NCBI GenBank assembly: GCA_017935865.1
Contig: JAGBGT010000118.1
Span: 1-64,000 of the forward strand
From: Ruminococcus sp.
Lineage (GTDB): Bacteria > Bacillota > Clostridia > Oscillospirales > Ruminococcaceae
DNA: 64,000 nt
Direction of reading: 5' to 3'
Shown here: in pieces, positions 33,654 through 41,956 of the stretch
Layout of the letters: each line of letters opens with the position of its first letter
Numbering within the stretch: position 1 is the first letter of the stretch
Translations under genes and position numbers: made by a program
The notes under the pieces: generated by a model
The model's database searches: none
What the model was told of the DNA's origin: nothing
What the model saw: only the letters and a program-made list of their open reading frames with translations

Positions 33654-34928
33654 ATGCCTGCTAATATTGTTGTCGGTACACAGTGGGGAGACGAGGGAAA
33701 AGGCAAGATAATCGACATTATCTCTTCCCGGGCTGATGTCGTTGTACGCTCACAGGGCGGTAATAATGCCGGTCATACCGTTGTAAATAACGGCGAGATC
33801 TATAAACTCCACCTCATTCCATCCGGTATTCTCTATAAAGATACGCTTTGCCTTATCGGTGCAGGCGTCGTGCTCGACCCGAAGGATTTCATCGGCGAGC
33901 TTGACGGTCTGGAAGCAAGGGGAATTTCCACTTCAAACCTGAAAATCGACCCGCGCGCCCACGTTGTTATGCCCTGGCATATTACCCTGGACGGTCTTTC
34001 CGAGGCGTTCCGCGGCGGAAAGGATATAGGCACTACAAAACGCGGCATCGGCCCTACATATATGGATAAGTACGAGCGCTGCGGAATCAGAGTTTACGAC
34101 CTGGTTCACCCGGAGATCCTGGCGGAAAAGGTGCAGGCTACGGGAAAGCTGAAAAACAAGATCATTACCGAGGTTTACGGCGGCGAGGCTTTCGACCTTG
34201 ACAAGGTAACGGCTGAGTACACGGAGTACGGCAAGCGCCTGGCTTCATACGTGGACGATGTTTCCGTAATCACATTCAACGCTGACAAAGCCGGAAAAAC
34301 TATTATGTTCGAGGGCGCGCAGGCTACTCTGCTGGATATCGACTTCGGTACATATCCCTATGTAACCTCCTCTCATCCGCTTTCTGCCGGAGTTTGCGTG
34401 GGAACAGGCATAGGCCCGAAGATGATAACAAATATAATCGGCGTGGCAAAGGCATATACCACAAGAGTCGGAAAAGGCCCTTTCCCGACAGAGCTGGATG
34501 ACGAAACGGGCGACCGCATCAGAAACGTCGGCGGAGAGTTCGGAACGACGACAGGCAGACCTCGCCGCACAGGCTGGTTTGACGCTGTTATTGTGCGGCA
34601 TTCCGTAAGAGTGAACGGTCTTGACAGCCTGGCTATCAATAAGCTGGACACTCTTGCCGGCATCGACACGCTGAAAATGTGCGTGGCTTACAAGAAGCCT
34701 GACGGCACGGTTACAGAGAATTTCCCGGCAACTCTTGAGGAGCTGGAGGGCTGCGAGCCGGTTTACGAGGAGTTCCCCGGATTTAACGAGGACATTTCAA
34801 AGTGCGGCAGCTTTGATGAGCTTCCTGAAAACTGCAAGAAATACATCGCGCGGCTGGAAGAGCTTGTGGGATGCAAGGTGAGCATGGTGGGTATCGGCCC
34901 TGACAGGTCGCAGATATTAGAGCGGTAA
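33654..34928 (+). CDS. purA: adenylosuccinate synthase
   Basis: A 424-residue PurA, the GTP-dependent enzyme that turns IMP and aspartate into adenylosuccinate. The start MPANIVVGTQWGDEGKGKI contains the P-loop-like GDEGKGK; other marks are NAGHTVV, the IMP region TTKRGIGPTYMDK, and GRPRRTGWFDAV. ATG at 33654 follows AAGAGGA. An in-frame start 96 bases earlier lies in the promoter and is rejected. Confidence 0.97.
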   Translation: MPANIVVGTQWGDEGKGKIIDIISSRADVVVRSQGGNNAGHTVVNNGEIYKLHLIPSGILYKDTLCLIGAGVVLDPKDFIGELDGLEARGISTSNLKIDPRAHVVMPWHITLDGLSEAFRGGKDIGTTKRGIGPTYMDKYERCGIRVYDLVHPEILAEKVQATGKLKNKIITEVYGGEAFDLDKVTAEYTEYGKRLASYVDDVSVITFNADKAGKTIMFEGAQATLLDIDFGTYPYVTSSHPLSAGVCVGTGIGPKMITNIIGVAKAYTTRVGKGPFPTELDDETGDRIRNVGGEFGTTTGRPRRTGWFDAVIVRHSVRVNGLDSLAINKLDTLAGIDTLKMCVAYKKPDGTVTENFPATLEELEGCEPVYEEFPGFNEDISKCGSFDELPENCKKYIARLEELVGCKVSMVGIGPDRSQILER

Positions 34929-34935
34929 AGTAAAC

Positions 34936-34970
34936 GGGATTCCGGGAGAACACTGTACTCTTCCGGGAAT
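34936..34970 (+). terminator. weak terminator-like hairpin after purA
   Basis: ATTCCGGGAG pairs with CTTCCGGGAAT with one G-G mismatch and a following TTTC. Confidence 0.35.
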
Positions 34971-34979
34971 TTCTGAAAT

Positions 34980-35142
34980 AGACCTGTTCGGAAAACGTAG
35001 AAGTGCCGAATGACGCAGGATTTTTTGTGTCAGGCAAAGCCAATTTTCCACAGGAATACTGTATGTATTTCAAGGAAAATTGACAAAGCATGGCACGAAA
35101 AAGACAAGTCAGGCGGTGCTTCGGAGGTTTTCGGACAGGTCT
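34980..35142. repeat. 163-bp imperfect palindromic element
   Basis: The two ends are AGACCTGTTCGGAAAAC and GTTTTCGGACAGGTCT. Inner pairs continue: GAAGTGCCG with CGGTGCTTC, TGAC with GTCA, TTTTTTGTG with CACGAAAAA, and CAATTTTCC with GGAAAATTG around a loop near 35063. The whole region can fold as one long hairpin with internal loops. No ORF fits; no other copy is in the window. It resembles a MITE or structured RNA. Confidence 0.65.
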
Positions 35143-35169
35143 GATATCAAGATGAAGTAAGAAGGTGAA

Positions 35170-36231
35170 ATGATGAATGAGGAAAACAGTTATGGCGCAC
35201 CTGTGCTGGACGACATAGATTATGTTGCTCCTGCGCCGAAAAAAGGCGGCCCGACGGGAGTTTCCGCCCCGATATTGGACGATATGGACGTATATACGCC
35301 GCCTCCGGCACAGAAAAAGGGCGCGCCTACGGGAGTTACAGCGCCTGTTCTGGATGATGACACTGCTCCCTACAGCGCTCCGAAAGAGGAGAAAAAGCCG
35401 ATCATGACCGACGAGGAGATCATCGCTAAATTTTCGGCGGATCAGTTGGCGACCTACAACGGTCTGCCCCAGGCGAACAAGGAAAAAGTCCTGGAGCTAA
35501 TGAGAAAGCAACTGGGAGTTGAAGCTCCGCCGGTGGAGGTAAAAGCGCCTGTGCTTGACGAGGATAATTACACTCCGCCGCCGAAAAAAGCTGAGCCGGA
35601 AGAGCCTGCCCAGCCAGAGCAGCCGGTGTCTGCGCCGATTCTGGACGACGAGCCTGCACCCACGGTCTACAAGCCGAAATTCGTAGACGAAGATCTGGAA
35701 AGGGCAAAGCAGGAGGCAAAAAAGACAGCGGTTTCCTCACAGCTTGTATCCGAGCAGAAAGACTCCAAGGAGAGCCTGCGGATGATGCTGGAACTGAAAG
35801 AGGAGCTGAGGAGAGAGGCCGCCAGAAAGGGTTTCAAAATCGTTATTGTTATGGCGATCGTCGGAATTATAGGCGCGGCGGCGTTTTATCTGCTGTACAG
35901 CGGTTCACTGGGGTTGACCTATAAGGACGGAATGAGCGGCATCGCAAACGTTATTAAAAATTCGGCTCTGTACATCACTATCGCGATGGTGGGCACGGCG
36001 CTGTTTATGATTTCGGGACTGGGCATAACGAAGAGCCTTGCGTCTCTTGTGTTCTTCGCGTCCAGTATTATACAGGTTTTCCCGGGGTGCATTATGATAC
36101 CGCAGCATGAGGGCAGCATGGCTCTGGTGTGCATTCTTTATGCTGTTTCCATAATTTGCAGCATAGCGGTATTTGTGGCGCTTGCGGCGGTAGAGCCTAT
36201 AGCTCTTTATTTCAAAAAGGAGCTGCGATAG
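35170..36231 (+). CDS. four-TM membrane protein with AP[VI]LD[DE] repeats
   Basis: A 353-residue protein not recognised by family. The N-terminal half (to about residue 180) is disordered and Pro-rich, with five copies of a short motif AP[VI]LD[DE] (GAPVLDD, SAPILDD, TAPVLDD, KAPVLDE, SAPILDD), often followed by Y/P-rich spacer. A helical stretch (about 80-115) and a coiled segment (about 180-215) follow, then four TM helices to the C-terminus. The regularly spaced acidic peptide may be a binding motif for a partner. SD GAAGGTGA precedes the ATG; an ATG at 35173 is the alternative. Confidence 0.75.
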   Translation: MMNEENSYGAPVLDDIDYVAPAPKKGGPTGVSAPILDDMDVYTPPPAQKKGAPTGVTAPVLDDDTAPYSAPKEEKKPIMTDEEIIAKFSADQLATYNGLPQANKEKVLELMRKQLGVEAPPVEVKAPVLDEDNYTPPPKKAEPEEPAQPEQPVSAPILDDEPAPTVYKPKFVDEDLERAKQEAKKTAVSSQLVSEQKDSKESLRMMLELKEELRREAARKGFKIVIVMAIVGIIGAAAFYLLYSGSLGLTYKDGMSGIANVIKNSALYITIAMVGTALFMISGLGITKSLASLVFFASSIIQVFPGCIMIPQHEGSMALVCILYAVSIICSIAVFVALAAVEPIALYFKKELR

Positions 36232-36260
36232 GCAACAGGACATTACATTTTAAGGAAATT

Positions 36261-36305
36261 AATCGGGATTTTAAGGGGAAAGAGTCTCTTTAGAATCCCG
36301 ATTTT
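36261..36305 (+). terminator. intrinsic terminator
   Basis: AATCGGGATT (36261-36270) pairs with AATCCCGATT (36294-36303), with inner AAAGAG/CTCTTT and a following TTTTC. Confidence 0.7.
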
Positions 36306-36326
36306 CAAAAAAATTGACAAAAAAGC

Positions 36327-36355
36327 TTGAAATTTCATCGGAAATATGTTATAAT
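36327..36355 (+). promoter_or_regulatory. promoter of HD-domain gene
   Basis: TTGAAA (36327-36332), 17 bases, TATAAT (36350-36355). A family-end fragment (AGGCAACACCGG, 36359-36370) lies between it and the ribosome site. Confidence 0.75.
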
Positions 36356-36385
36356 TATAGGCAACACCGGAAAGGAGCACTGGCT

Positions 36386-36982
36386 TTGACACCTAAAGAG
36401 GAATTTATTAAAATATACAACGAAAACATCAAGCGCCCCGGAGCTGATAAGCTGCTGGAATTTCTGAAAAAAACAGACTTCTTTACAGCCCCATCAAGCA
36501 CTCGCTATCACGGCTCCTATGAGGGCGGTCTCGTTGAACACAGCGTCAACGTCTACCACTGCCTTAAAGACTATCTCTCACGGCCAAGGACTAAAGAGCT
36601 GTACGGCATGGATTTTTCCGAGGAGACTATCGCCCTGGTTGCTCTCCTCCATGACGTGTGCAAGGTGAATTTCTACACGACCGAGCTGCGGAACAGGAAG
36701 AACGAATCTACAGGTCAGTGGGAAAAATACCCGGTCTTTACTATCAACGACACCCTGCCATACGGACACGGTGAAAAATCGGTCTATATCATCTCCGGAT
36801 ATCTCTACGGCGAGGGCAGACTTACCCGGGATGAGGCTTTCGCTATACGCTGGCATATGGGTTTCTCCGGGACTGAGGACAAAAATACCATCGGCAAGGC
36901 TCTGGAAATGTATCCTCTCGCCTTTGCTCTCCATATTGCCGATATGGAGGCTTCCTATTTCATTGAGGGCAGTAAAAAATAG
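36386..36982 (+). CDS. HD-domain hydrolase
   Basis: A 198-residue HD-superfamily phosphohydrolase: GGLVEHSVNV (first His), ALLHDVCKV (His-Asp) and ALHIADMEAS (second Asp). Substrate is unknown; such proteins often hydrolyse nucleotides or act in RNA turnover (YhaM-like). TTG start at 36386 with AAAGGAG upstream; a longer reading frame would begin in the promoter. A GH13 gene follows 23 bases later. Confidence 0.82.
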   Translation: MTPKEEFIKIYNENIKRPGADKLLEFLKKTDFFTAPSSTRYHGSYEGGLVEHSVNVYHCLKDYLSRPRTKELYGMDFSEETIALVALLHDVCKVNFYTTELRNRKNESTGQWEKYPVFTINDTLPYGHGEKSVYIISGYLYGEGRLTRDEAFAIRWHMGFSGTEDKNTIGKALEMYPLAFALHIADMEASYFIEGSKK

Positions 36983-37005
36983 TTCATAAATAAGGAGTTT
37001 TTAAC

Positions 37006-38604
37006 ATGAATTGGTACGATAACGCCATAATCTATCATATCTATCCCCTGGGCTTCTGCGGTGCGCCGAAGTTCAATGACCTTAACAGCGATGAAGTTTC
37101 CTTCCGCCTGGATAAGGTGCTGGACTGGATTCCTCACCTGAAAGAAATGAATGTGGACGCCGTTTACTTCGGACCTGTTTTCGAGTCCGTAGAGCACGGC
37201 TACGACACGGTTGACTACAAGAAAATTGACCGCCGTCTGGGCGATAACAACTCTTTCCGATTCATCTGCGACCGTCTCCATGAGGCAGGCATAAGGATCA
37301 TTCTCGACGGCGTTTTCAACCATGTGGGCAGAAAATTCCCCCAGTTCGTGGACATTCAGGAAAAGGGACAAGGCTCCGGCTACTGCGACTGGTTCCAGAA
37401 TCTCAACTTCGGCGGACAATCACCCTGCGGCGACCCCTTCTGGTACGAGGGCTGGAACGGTCACTATAACCTTGTAAAGCTGAATCTCCGCAACGTGGGC
37501 GTCTGCGACCATATCATCGACGCAGTGAACTACTGGATAGAATCCTTCGGCATCGACGGCATCCGCTTTGACGCCGCAGACTGCATCGACTTCAATTTCT
37601 TTAAGAGAATACGGGATTTCTGCAAGGGCAAGAAGCCGGATTTCTGGCTCATGGGCGAGATAATCCACGGAGATTACAACCGCTGGGCTAATCCGGAAAT
37701 GCTGGATTCCGTTACAAACTATGAGTGCTACAAGGGTCTCTACAGCTCCCATAACGACAAGAATTACTATGAGATCGACTACTCTATCAACCGCCAGTCC
37801 GGTGCAAACGGCGGTATCTACAGGAATATCAACCTCTACAATTTCGTGGACAACCACGATGTCAACAGACTGGCAAGCACCGTGAACAACCCGGCGTATC
37901 TGCCGCTTATCTACACCCTGATGTACTCCATGCCCGGTATCCCGTCTATCTACTACGGAAGCGAGTACGGCGTCCAGGGACGTAAGGAGAACAACTCTGA
38001 CGACGGTCTCAGACCCTGCCTCCACCTGGCTGATATGGAACGTGAGAATACTGATCTGTACAAGCATATCGTGAAGCTTGGACGCATCTACAAGGCTTAT
38101 CCTGCCCTCAGAACAGGCGGATATGAGCGTATGCAGATAACAAATCAGCAGCTTCTCTTCAAAAAGTGCCAGGGCGACCAGACGGTTTACGTTGCGCTGA
38201 ATCTGGGCGATTATCAGTATGATTTCAACTTCGGCACACATCTTCCTGCCCTGGTGGATGTGCTCAGCGCAAAGCAGATACAGGTCGAAAACGGCAATGC
38301 GCACATCTCCATGCCGCCTTTCTCCTCTATGATAATAGTTTCCGACGATATAGTGAACACCGAGCCTGACGCTGCTCCTGCCCATGAGGAAAAGCCTATG
38401 GAGACCGAGGTAGTTGTCGGCGCTCACTACCGCCACTACAAGGGCGGCGAGTACGAGGTCATCGCCGTTGCGCGCCACAGCGAGAACAACGAGGAACTGG
38501 TAGTTTACAGAAGCGTCAGCGACGGAAGCGTATGGGCACGTCCGAAGGCTATTTTCTGCGGAAAAGCAGGGGACGGCACAGTGCTCAGATTTGTAAAGCT
38601 CTGA
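37006..38604 (+). CDS. intracellular GH13 alpha-glucan enzyme with C-terminal DUF1653-like domain
   Basis: A 532-residue protein without signal peptide. A GH13 catalytic barrel (about 1-370) has GVFNHVG, nucleophile Asp in IDGIRFDAAD, acid/base Glu in WLMGEIIH and Asp in FVDNHDVNR. A beta-sandwich C domain (about 385-455) follows, then an extra domain (about 473-530) with GAHYRHYKGGEYEVIAVARHSE, matching the DUF1653 pattern. Likely a maltodextrin-active amylase or neopullulanase that acts in the cytoplasm. The fused tail is not part of a standard GH13 and may bind a partner or ligand. Confidence 0.88.
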   Translation: MNWYDNAIIYHIYPLGFCGAPKFNDLNSDEVSFRLDKVLDWIPHLKEMNVDAVYFGPVFESVEHGYDTVDYKKIDRRLGDNNSFRFICDRLHEAGIRIILDGVFNHVGRKFPQFVDIQEKGQGSGYCDWFQNLNFGGQSPCGDPFWYEGWNGHYNLVKLNLRNVGVCDHIIDAVNYWIESFGIDGIRFDAADCIDFNFFKRIRDFCKGKKPDFWLMGEIIHGDYNRWANPEMLDSVTNYECYKGLYSSHNDKNYYEIDYSINRQSGANGGIYRNINLYNFVDNHDVNRLASTVNNPAYLPLIYTLMYSMPGIPSIYYGSEYGVQGRKENNSDDGLRPCLHLADMERENTDLYKHIVKLGRIYKAYPALRTGGYERMQITNQQLLFKKCQGDQTVYVALNLGDYQYDFNFGTHLPALVDVLSAKQIQVENGNAHISMPPFSSMIIVSDDIVNTEPDAAPAHEEKPMETEVVVGAHYRHYKGGEYEVIAVARHSENNEELVVYRSVSDGSVWARPKAIFCGKAGDGTVLRFVKL

Positions 38605-38608
38605 TGAA

Positions 38609-39955
38609 ATGAATGAGGCAAAAAATCCATTGAAAAAGCTTTCATCGTTTCAGATAATAATTCTCGGCTTTTTATCCGTTATCCTTGTGGGAGCGCTGCT
38701 CCTCATGCTGCCCTTTGCTTCACGCGAACCAGGGTGCGCACGTTTTGAGGACGCATTGTTCACCGCAACCTCCGCCACCTGCGTGACCGGTCTCGTAACT
38801 CAGGATACCGCAACTTACTGGACGCTGTTTGGGCAGATAGTAATTATAATTCTGATACAGATAGGCGGACTGGGAGTTGTTTCCATAACTGCGGCATTCG
38901 CTATGCTATCGGGAAAGAAAATCGGTCTTATGCAGCGGAGCACGATGGCGGATTCCATTTCCGCGCCTCAGATGGGCGGTATCGTCCGGCTGACTTCGTT
39001 CGCGATCCGCATTACTCTGGCAGTCGAGCTTATCGGCTGCCTGCTTATGCTCCCCTCGTTTATCGGGGAATTTGGCGCGGCAAAGGGCATATGGTACTCG
39101 GTTTTCCACTCCATAAGCGCATTCTGCAATGCCGGCTTCGACCTTATGGGAACTCGGGAGAAGTTTTCGTCCATGACGCTGCTTTCCACGAATATTCCAA
39201 TAAATGCGGTGCTTATGCTGCTTATTATCATCGGCGGCATAGGGTTCCTGACCTGGGACGACATCCGCGTCCATCGGCATCACCTGAAAAAATACCGCAC
39301 TCAGAGCAAGGTCATACTCATAACCTCCGCGGTGCTTATTTTTCTGCCGGCGATATATTACTATTTCGAGTTTGGCGGCGAAAAATGGGGGCTTTCCGGC
39401 GGCGACAGAGTCCTTGCGGCTCTTTTCCAGGCAGTCACACCGAGAACTGCCGGATTTAATACCGTAGACCTGAGTATGCTCAGCGGCACGGGCATGATAA
39501 TCATGATGACCCTTATGCTCATCGGCGGCTCTCCCGGCTCAACAGCCGGAGGCATGAAAACTACCACCGCGGCAGTGCTTGTCGGCTCCGCCGTTTCCGT
39601 TTTCCGGAAGAAGAACGAGACCGCGTTTTTCGGCAGGCGTATCGACGACAATACTGTAAAAAATGCGGCGGCTATTCTGCTTATGTATCTTGCCATTTTC
39701 CTGTCCGGAGCGGCGTTTATCAGCAGTTTCGAGGGTATTCCGATACGCGAATGCCTCTTCGAGACCGGCTCCGCTATCGGAACAGTAGGACTGTCGCTGG
39801 GGTTGACCCCGACTCTCGGAACGGCGTCTCATATTGTATTGATGATAATGATGTTTCTGGGACGCGTCGGCGGTCTTACGGTTATATATGCGGCTATGAC
39901 AAACAAGCATACTAACGTTTCACGGCTTCCGCTGGACAGCGTGACCGTTGGATAA
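38609..39955 (+). CDS. TrkH/KtrB-family potassium transporter
   Basis: A 448-residue polytopic protein of the Trk/Ktr superfamily with the repeated pore-loop pattern (SATCVTGLV, SAFCNAGFD, TPRTAGFNTVD, SAIGTVGLS). It moves potassium (Ktr forms also use sodium). It starts four bases after the GH13 stop. The partner gating protein KtrA follows after 54 bases, separated by a degenerate palindrome-family trace, so the two form a complete Ktr/Trk system. Confidence 0.93.
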   Translation: MNEAKNPLKKLSSFQIIILGFLSVILVGALLLMLPFASREPGCARFEDALFTATSATCVTGLVTQDTATYWTLFGQIVIIILIQIGGLGVVSITAAFAMLSGKKIGLMQRSTMADSISAPQMGGIVRLTSFAIRITLAVELIGCLLMLPSFIGEFGAAKGIWYSVFHSISAFCNAGFDLMGTREKFSSMTLLSTNIPINAVLMLLIIIGGIGFLTWDDIRVHRHHLKKYRTQSKVILITSAVLIFLPAIYYYFEFGGEKWGLSGGDRVLAALFQAVTPRTAGFNTVDLSMLSGTGMIIMMTLMLIGGSPGSTAGGMKTTTAAVLVGSAVSVFRKKNETAFFGRRIDDNTVKNAAAILLMYLAIFLSGAAFISSFEGIPIRECLFETGSAIGTVGLSLGLTPTLGTASHIVLMIMMFLGRVGGLTVIYAAMTNKHTNVSRLPLDSVTVG

Positions 39956-40009
39956 CGCCACCAATGCCGAACGGTCTTTGCGGTTGAGAAAGTATGATGA
40001 GGTGTTTTT

Positions 40010-40666
40010 ATGAAATCAGTTTTACTTATTGGTCTGGGCAGATTTGGCAGACACGTTGCCATGAAGCTGAACGAAATGGGAGTTGAGGTACTTGCCGTGG
40101 ACAGCGACGAGGAGCGCGTCCAGAATGTGCTTGACTATGTTACCAACGGCGTTATCGGCGACTCCACCAACGAGCACTTTATGAGATCGCTGGGGGTGGG
40201 CAATTTCGATGTCTGCATCGTGGCGATAGGAGACCACTTCCAAAGCTCTCTGGAGACAGCCAGTCTGCTCAGTGAACTGGGCGCGGCAAAGGTAGTTGCA
40301 AGAGCGTCTTCCGACGTCCACGAAAAATTCCTGCTGAAAAACGGCGCTGACGAGGTCATCTATCCGGAGAAGCAGCTTGGCGCATGGACGGCGATAAGGT
40401 GCAGCTCCACCAGTGTTTCAGACTATATCGACCTGGACGGAGACAAAGGCGATTATGCCATATTTGAGATCGCAGTTCCCGAAAAATGGGACGGAATGAC
40501 GGTCATTGAAATCGACATACGAAAGAAATTCGGCATTAATATTCTGGCGCGGAGAATTAACGGCGCGCTCGACCCGAACATTACGCCGGATATGGTTCTG
40601 AAAAGCGGAAGCAGCCTGCTTGTTCTCGGAACCGAGCATAATATACGTAAATGTTTTAAATTATAA
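40010..40666 (+). CDS. TrkA/KtrA-family potassium channel regulatory subunit
   Basis: A 218-residue cytosolic RCK protein: N-terminal Rossmann fold with LLIGLGRFGRHVA (NAD/ADP-binding glycine motif), VVARASSDVHEKFL, and a C-terminal TrkA_C domain. It forms the octameric ring that opens KtrB on ATP binding. GAGGTG lies before the ATG. It ends at a strong bidirectional terminator. Confidence 0.93.
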   Translation: MKSVLLIGLGRFGRHVAMKLNEMGVEVLAVDSDEERVQNVLDYVTNGVIGDSTNEHFMRSLGVGNFDVCIVAIGDHFQSSLETASLLSELGAAKVVARASSDVHEKFLLKNGADEVIYPEKQLGAWTAIRCSSTSVSDYIDLDGDKGDYAIFEIAVPEKWDGMTVIEIDIRKKFGINILARRINGALDPNITPDMVLKSGSSLLVLGTEHNIRKCFKL

Positions 40667-40678
40667 CTACAGATAAAA

Positions 40679-40727
40679 ACCGGGACTCAGGGAAAATTTC
40701 ATCCCTTGAGTCCCGGTGCTTTTTTAT
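40679..40727. terminator. bidirectional intrinsic terminator
   Basis: ACCGGGACTCAGGGA pairs with TCCCTTGAGTCCCGGT (one bulge) and is followed by TTTTTT; it separates ktrA and the convergent AraC gene. Confidence 0.88.
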
Positions 40728-41587
40728 TAATGTTCGGAATATAATTTCTTGAAGTCCGTAGGCGTGCAGTGCTTTATCTCTTTGAAAATGCGGTTGAATG
40801 TGGTAAGGCTCTTGAATCCGGACATCATGGCGACCTCGGTCACGGACAGATTCGGATCGAAAAGCAGGTGCTCCGCCGCCTTTGTCCGGCGCGCGTTGAT
40901 GTACCGGATGTATGACATGGAGTTGAACTGCTTGAATATCCGCGAAAAATGGTACTTGCTGTAGCCTGCGACCTCCGCCAGCCTTTCAAGGGTTATGTCG
41001 TACATATAGTTGGTGTCGATGTACTTCATTACTGCGCTGAATTTTTCGTTATACTCGTCCAGTTGCACGTCGTCGCACTCCAGAAGCGTTTTGCTCCGTG
41101 AAAGCTGGAACTCCCGGACGGCTGTCAGCAGCGTCACCAGAGCCGTGAATATCTTAACGTCCGTGATCTCCGAGGTTTTCCGGTTCAGGGAATAGATGTC
41201 CAGCATTATCTTTTTTGCAAGGCTGTGAAGCTCCTTATCCAGTTCTTTATCTATGAGAAGCGGCGAGGTCAGGCTGCGCATTATCTGTTCCACAGCCGGA
41301 ACGCCGCTCAGGACTGAATTGTCGTATTGCAGAATGAGCCTGTGCCCTGGTACTGCCGGCATACTGTGAAGCTCCGCCGGCGGAATTATGAGCACGTCGC
41401 CAACGGGAATGACGTATTCCACACCGCCGATGACGACCCTGTATCTATTCTCAAGAGGCAGTATGATCTCAAAGTCGTTGTGCCAGTGGACAGGATAAGC
41501 TTCGTTATCATAGTTGTCATGGAGCAGGAAAGAACGTTTGCTGCCATACTCCACAGTTTCATAATCGCCGGAAAGATGTTTTATCAC
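40727..41587 (-). CDS. AraC-family transcriptional regulator with cupin sensor
   Basis: A 286-residue regulator: cupin AraC_binding domain at the N-terminus (VHWHNDFEIILPL, VGDVLIIPPAELHSM) and two helix-turn-helix motifs at the C-terminus (LERLAEVAGYSKYHFSRIFKQ and VTEVAMMSGFKSLTTFNRIFKE). It probably senses a sugar. The GTG at 41587 is selected because GGAG lies eight bases before it; the longer frame starting at 41659 begins at or before the predicted transcription start. Its target is unknown, but the divergent O-acetylation genes are the nearest candidates. Confidence 0.88.
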   Translation of the reverse strand: MIKHLSGDYETVEYGSKRSFLLHDNYDNEAYPVHWHNDFEIILPLENRYRVVIGGVEYVIPVGDVLIIPPAELHSMPAVPGHRLILQYDNSVLSGVPAVEQIMRSLTSPLLIDKELDKELHSLAKKIMLDIYSLNRKTSEITDVKIFTALVTLLTAVREFQLSRSKTLLECDDVQLDEYNEKFSAVMKYIDTNYMYDITLERLAEVAGYSKYHFSRIFKQFNSMSYIRYINARRTKAAEHLLFDPNLSVTEVAMMSGFKSLTTFNRIFKEIKHCTPTDFKKLYSEH

Positions 41588-41663
41588 CTGCGCCGCTCCT
41601 TTCACCAGATATTGCTGTTTTTTGAGCTGAATGATCCGCTTGCGGCAAATTGTCATCATTTTT

Positions 41664-41692
41664 ATTATACAACATAACCGCTAACTTGTAAA
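41664..41692 (-). promoter_or_regulatory. promoter of AraC gene
   Basis: On the minus strand TTTACA, 17 bases, TATAAT; predicted start near 41657 supports the GTG at 41587 as start codon. Confidence 0.7.
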
Positions 41693-41799
41693 TAGCAGCG
41701 AACAATATTTGTGAGTTTATACAAATTACAATAGCAATATTTGGTCAATAATATGGACGCCGGAAAAATATTACAAATTGTTACAAATGTCTAAAATGC

Positions 41800-41828
41800 T
41801 TGAAATTTGTGATAATTGCGTGTAAAAT
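41800..41828 (+). promoter_or_regulatory. promoter of MBOAT-SGNH genes with G-run start
   Basis: TTGAAA (41800-41805), 17 bases, TAAAAT (41823-41828). Transcription would begin in a run of seven G (41834-41840). The 100-base leader has no obvious hairpin. Confidence 0.6.
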
Positions 41829-41956
41829 AATAAGGGGGGGTTCGGCTGCGCTCTGCAAAGTCCGCATATCCGACTCCGTGTCCATATATATTTTTCAATC
41901 CTCCGGGACTGATACAGATAGAGAGAAAAGAACAAAAGAAATAAAAGGGTGATTAC

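Noticed and set aside
41588..41659. AraC regulator starting at 41659
   Set aside because: Its start would lie at the predicted transcription start and lacks a ribosome site.
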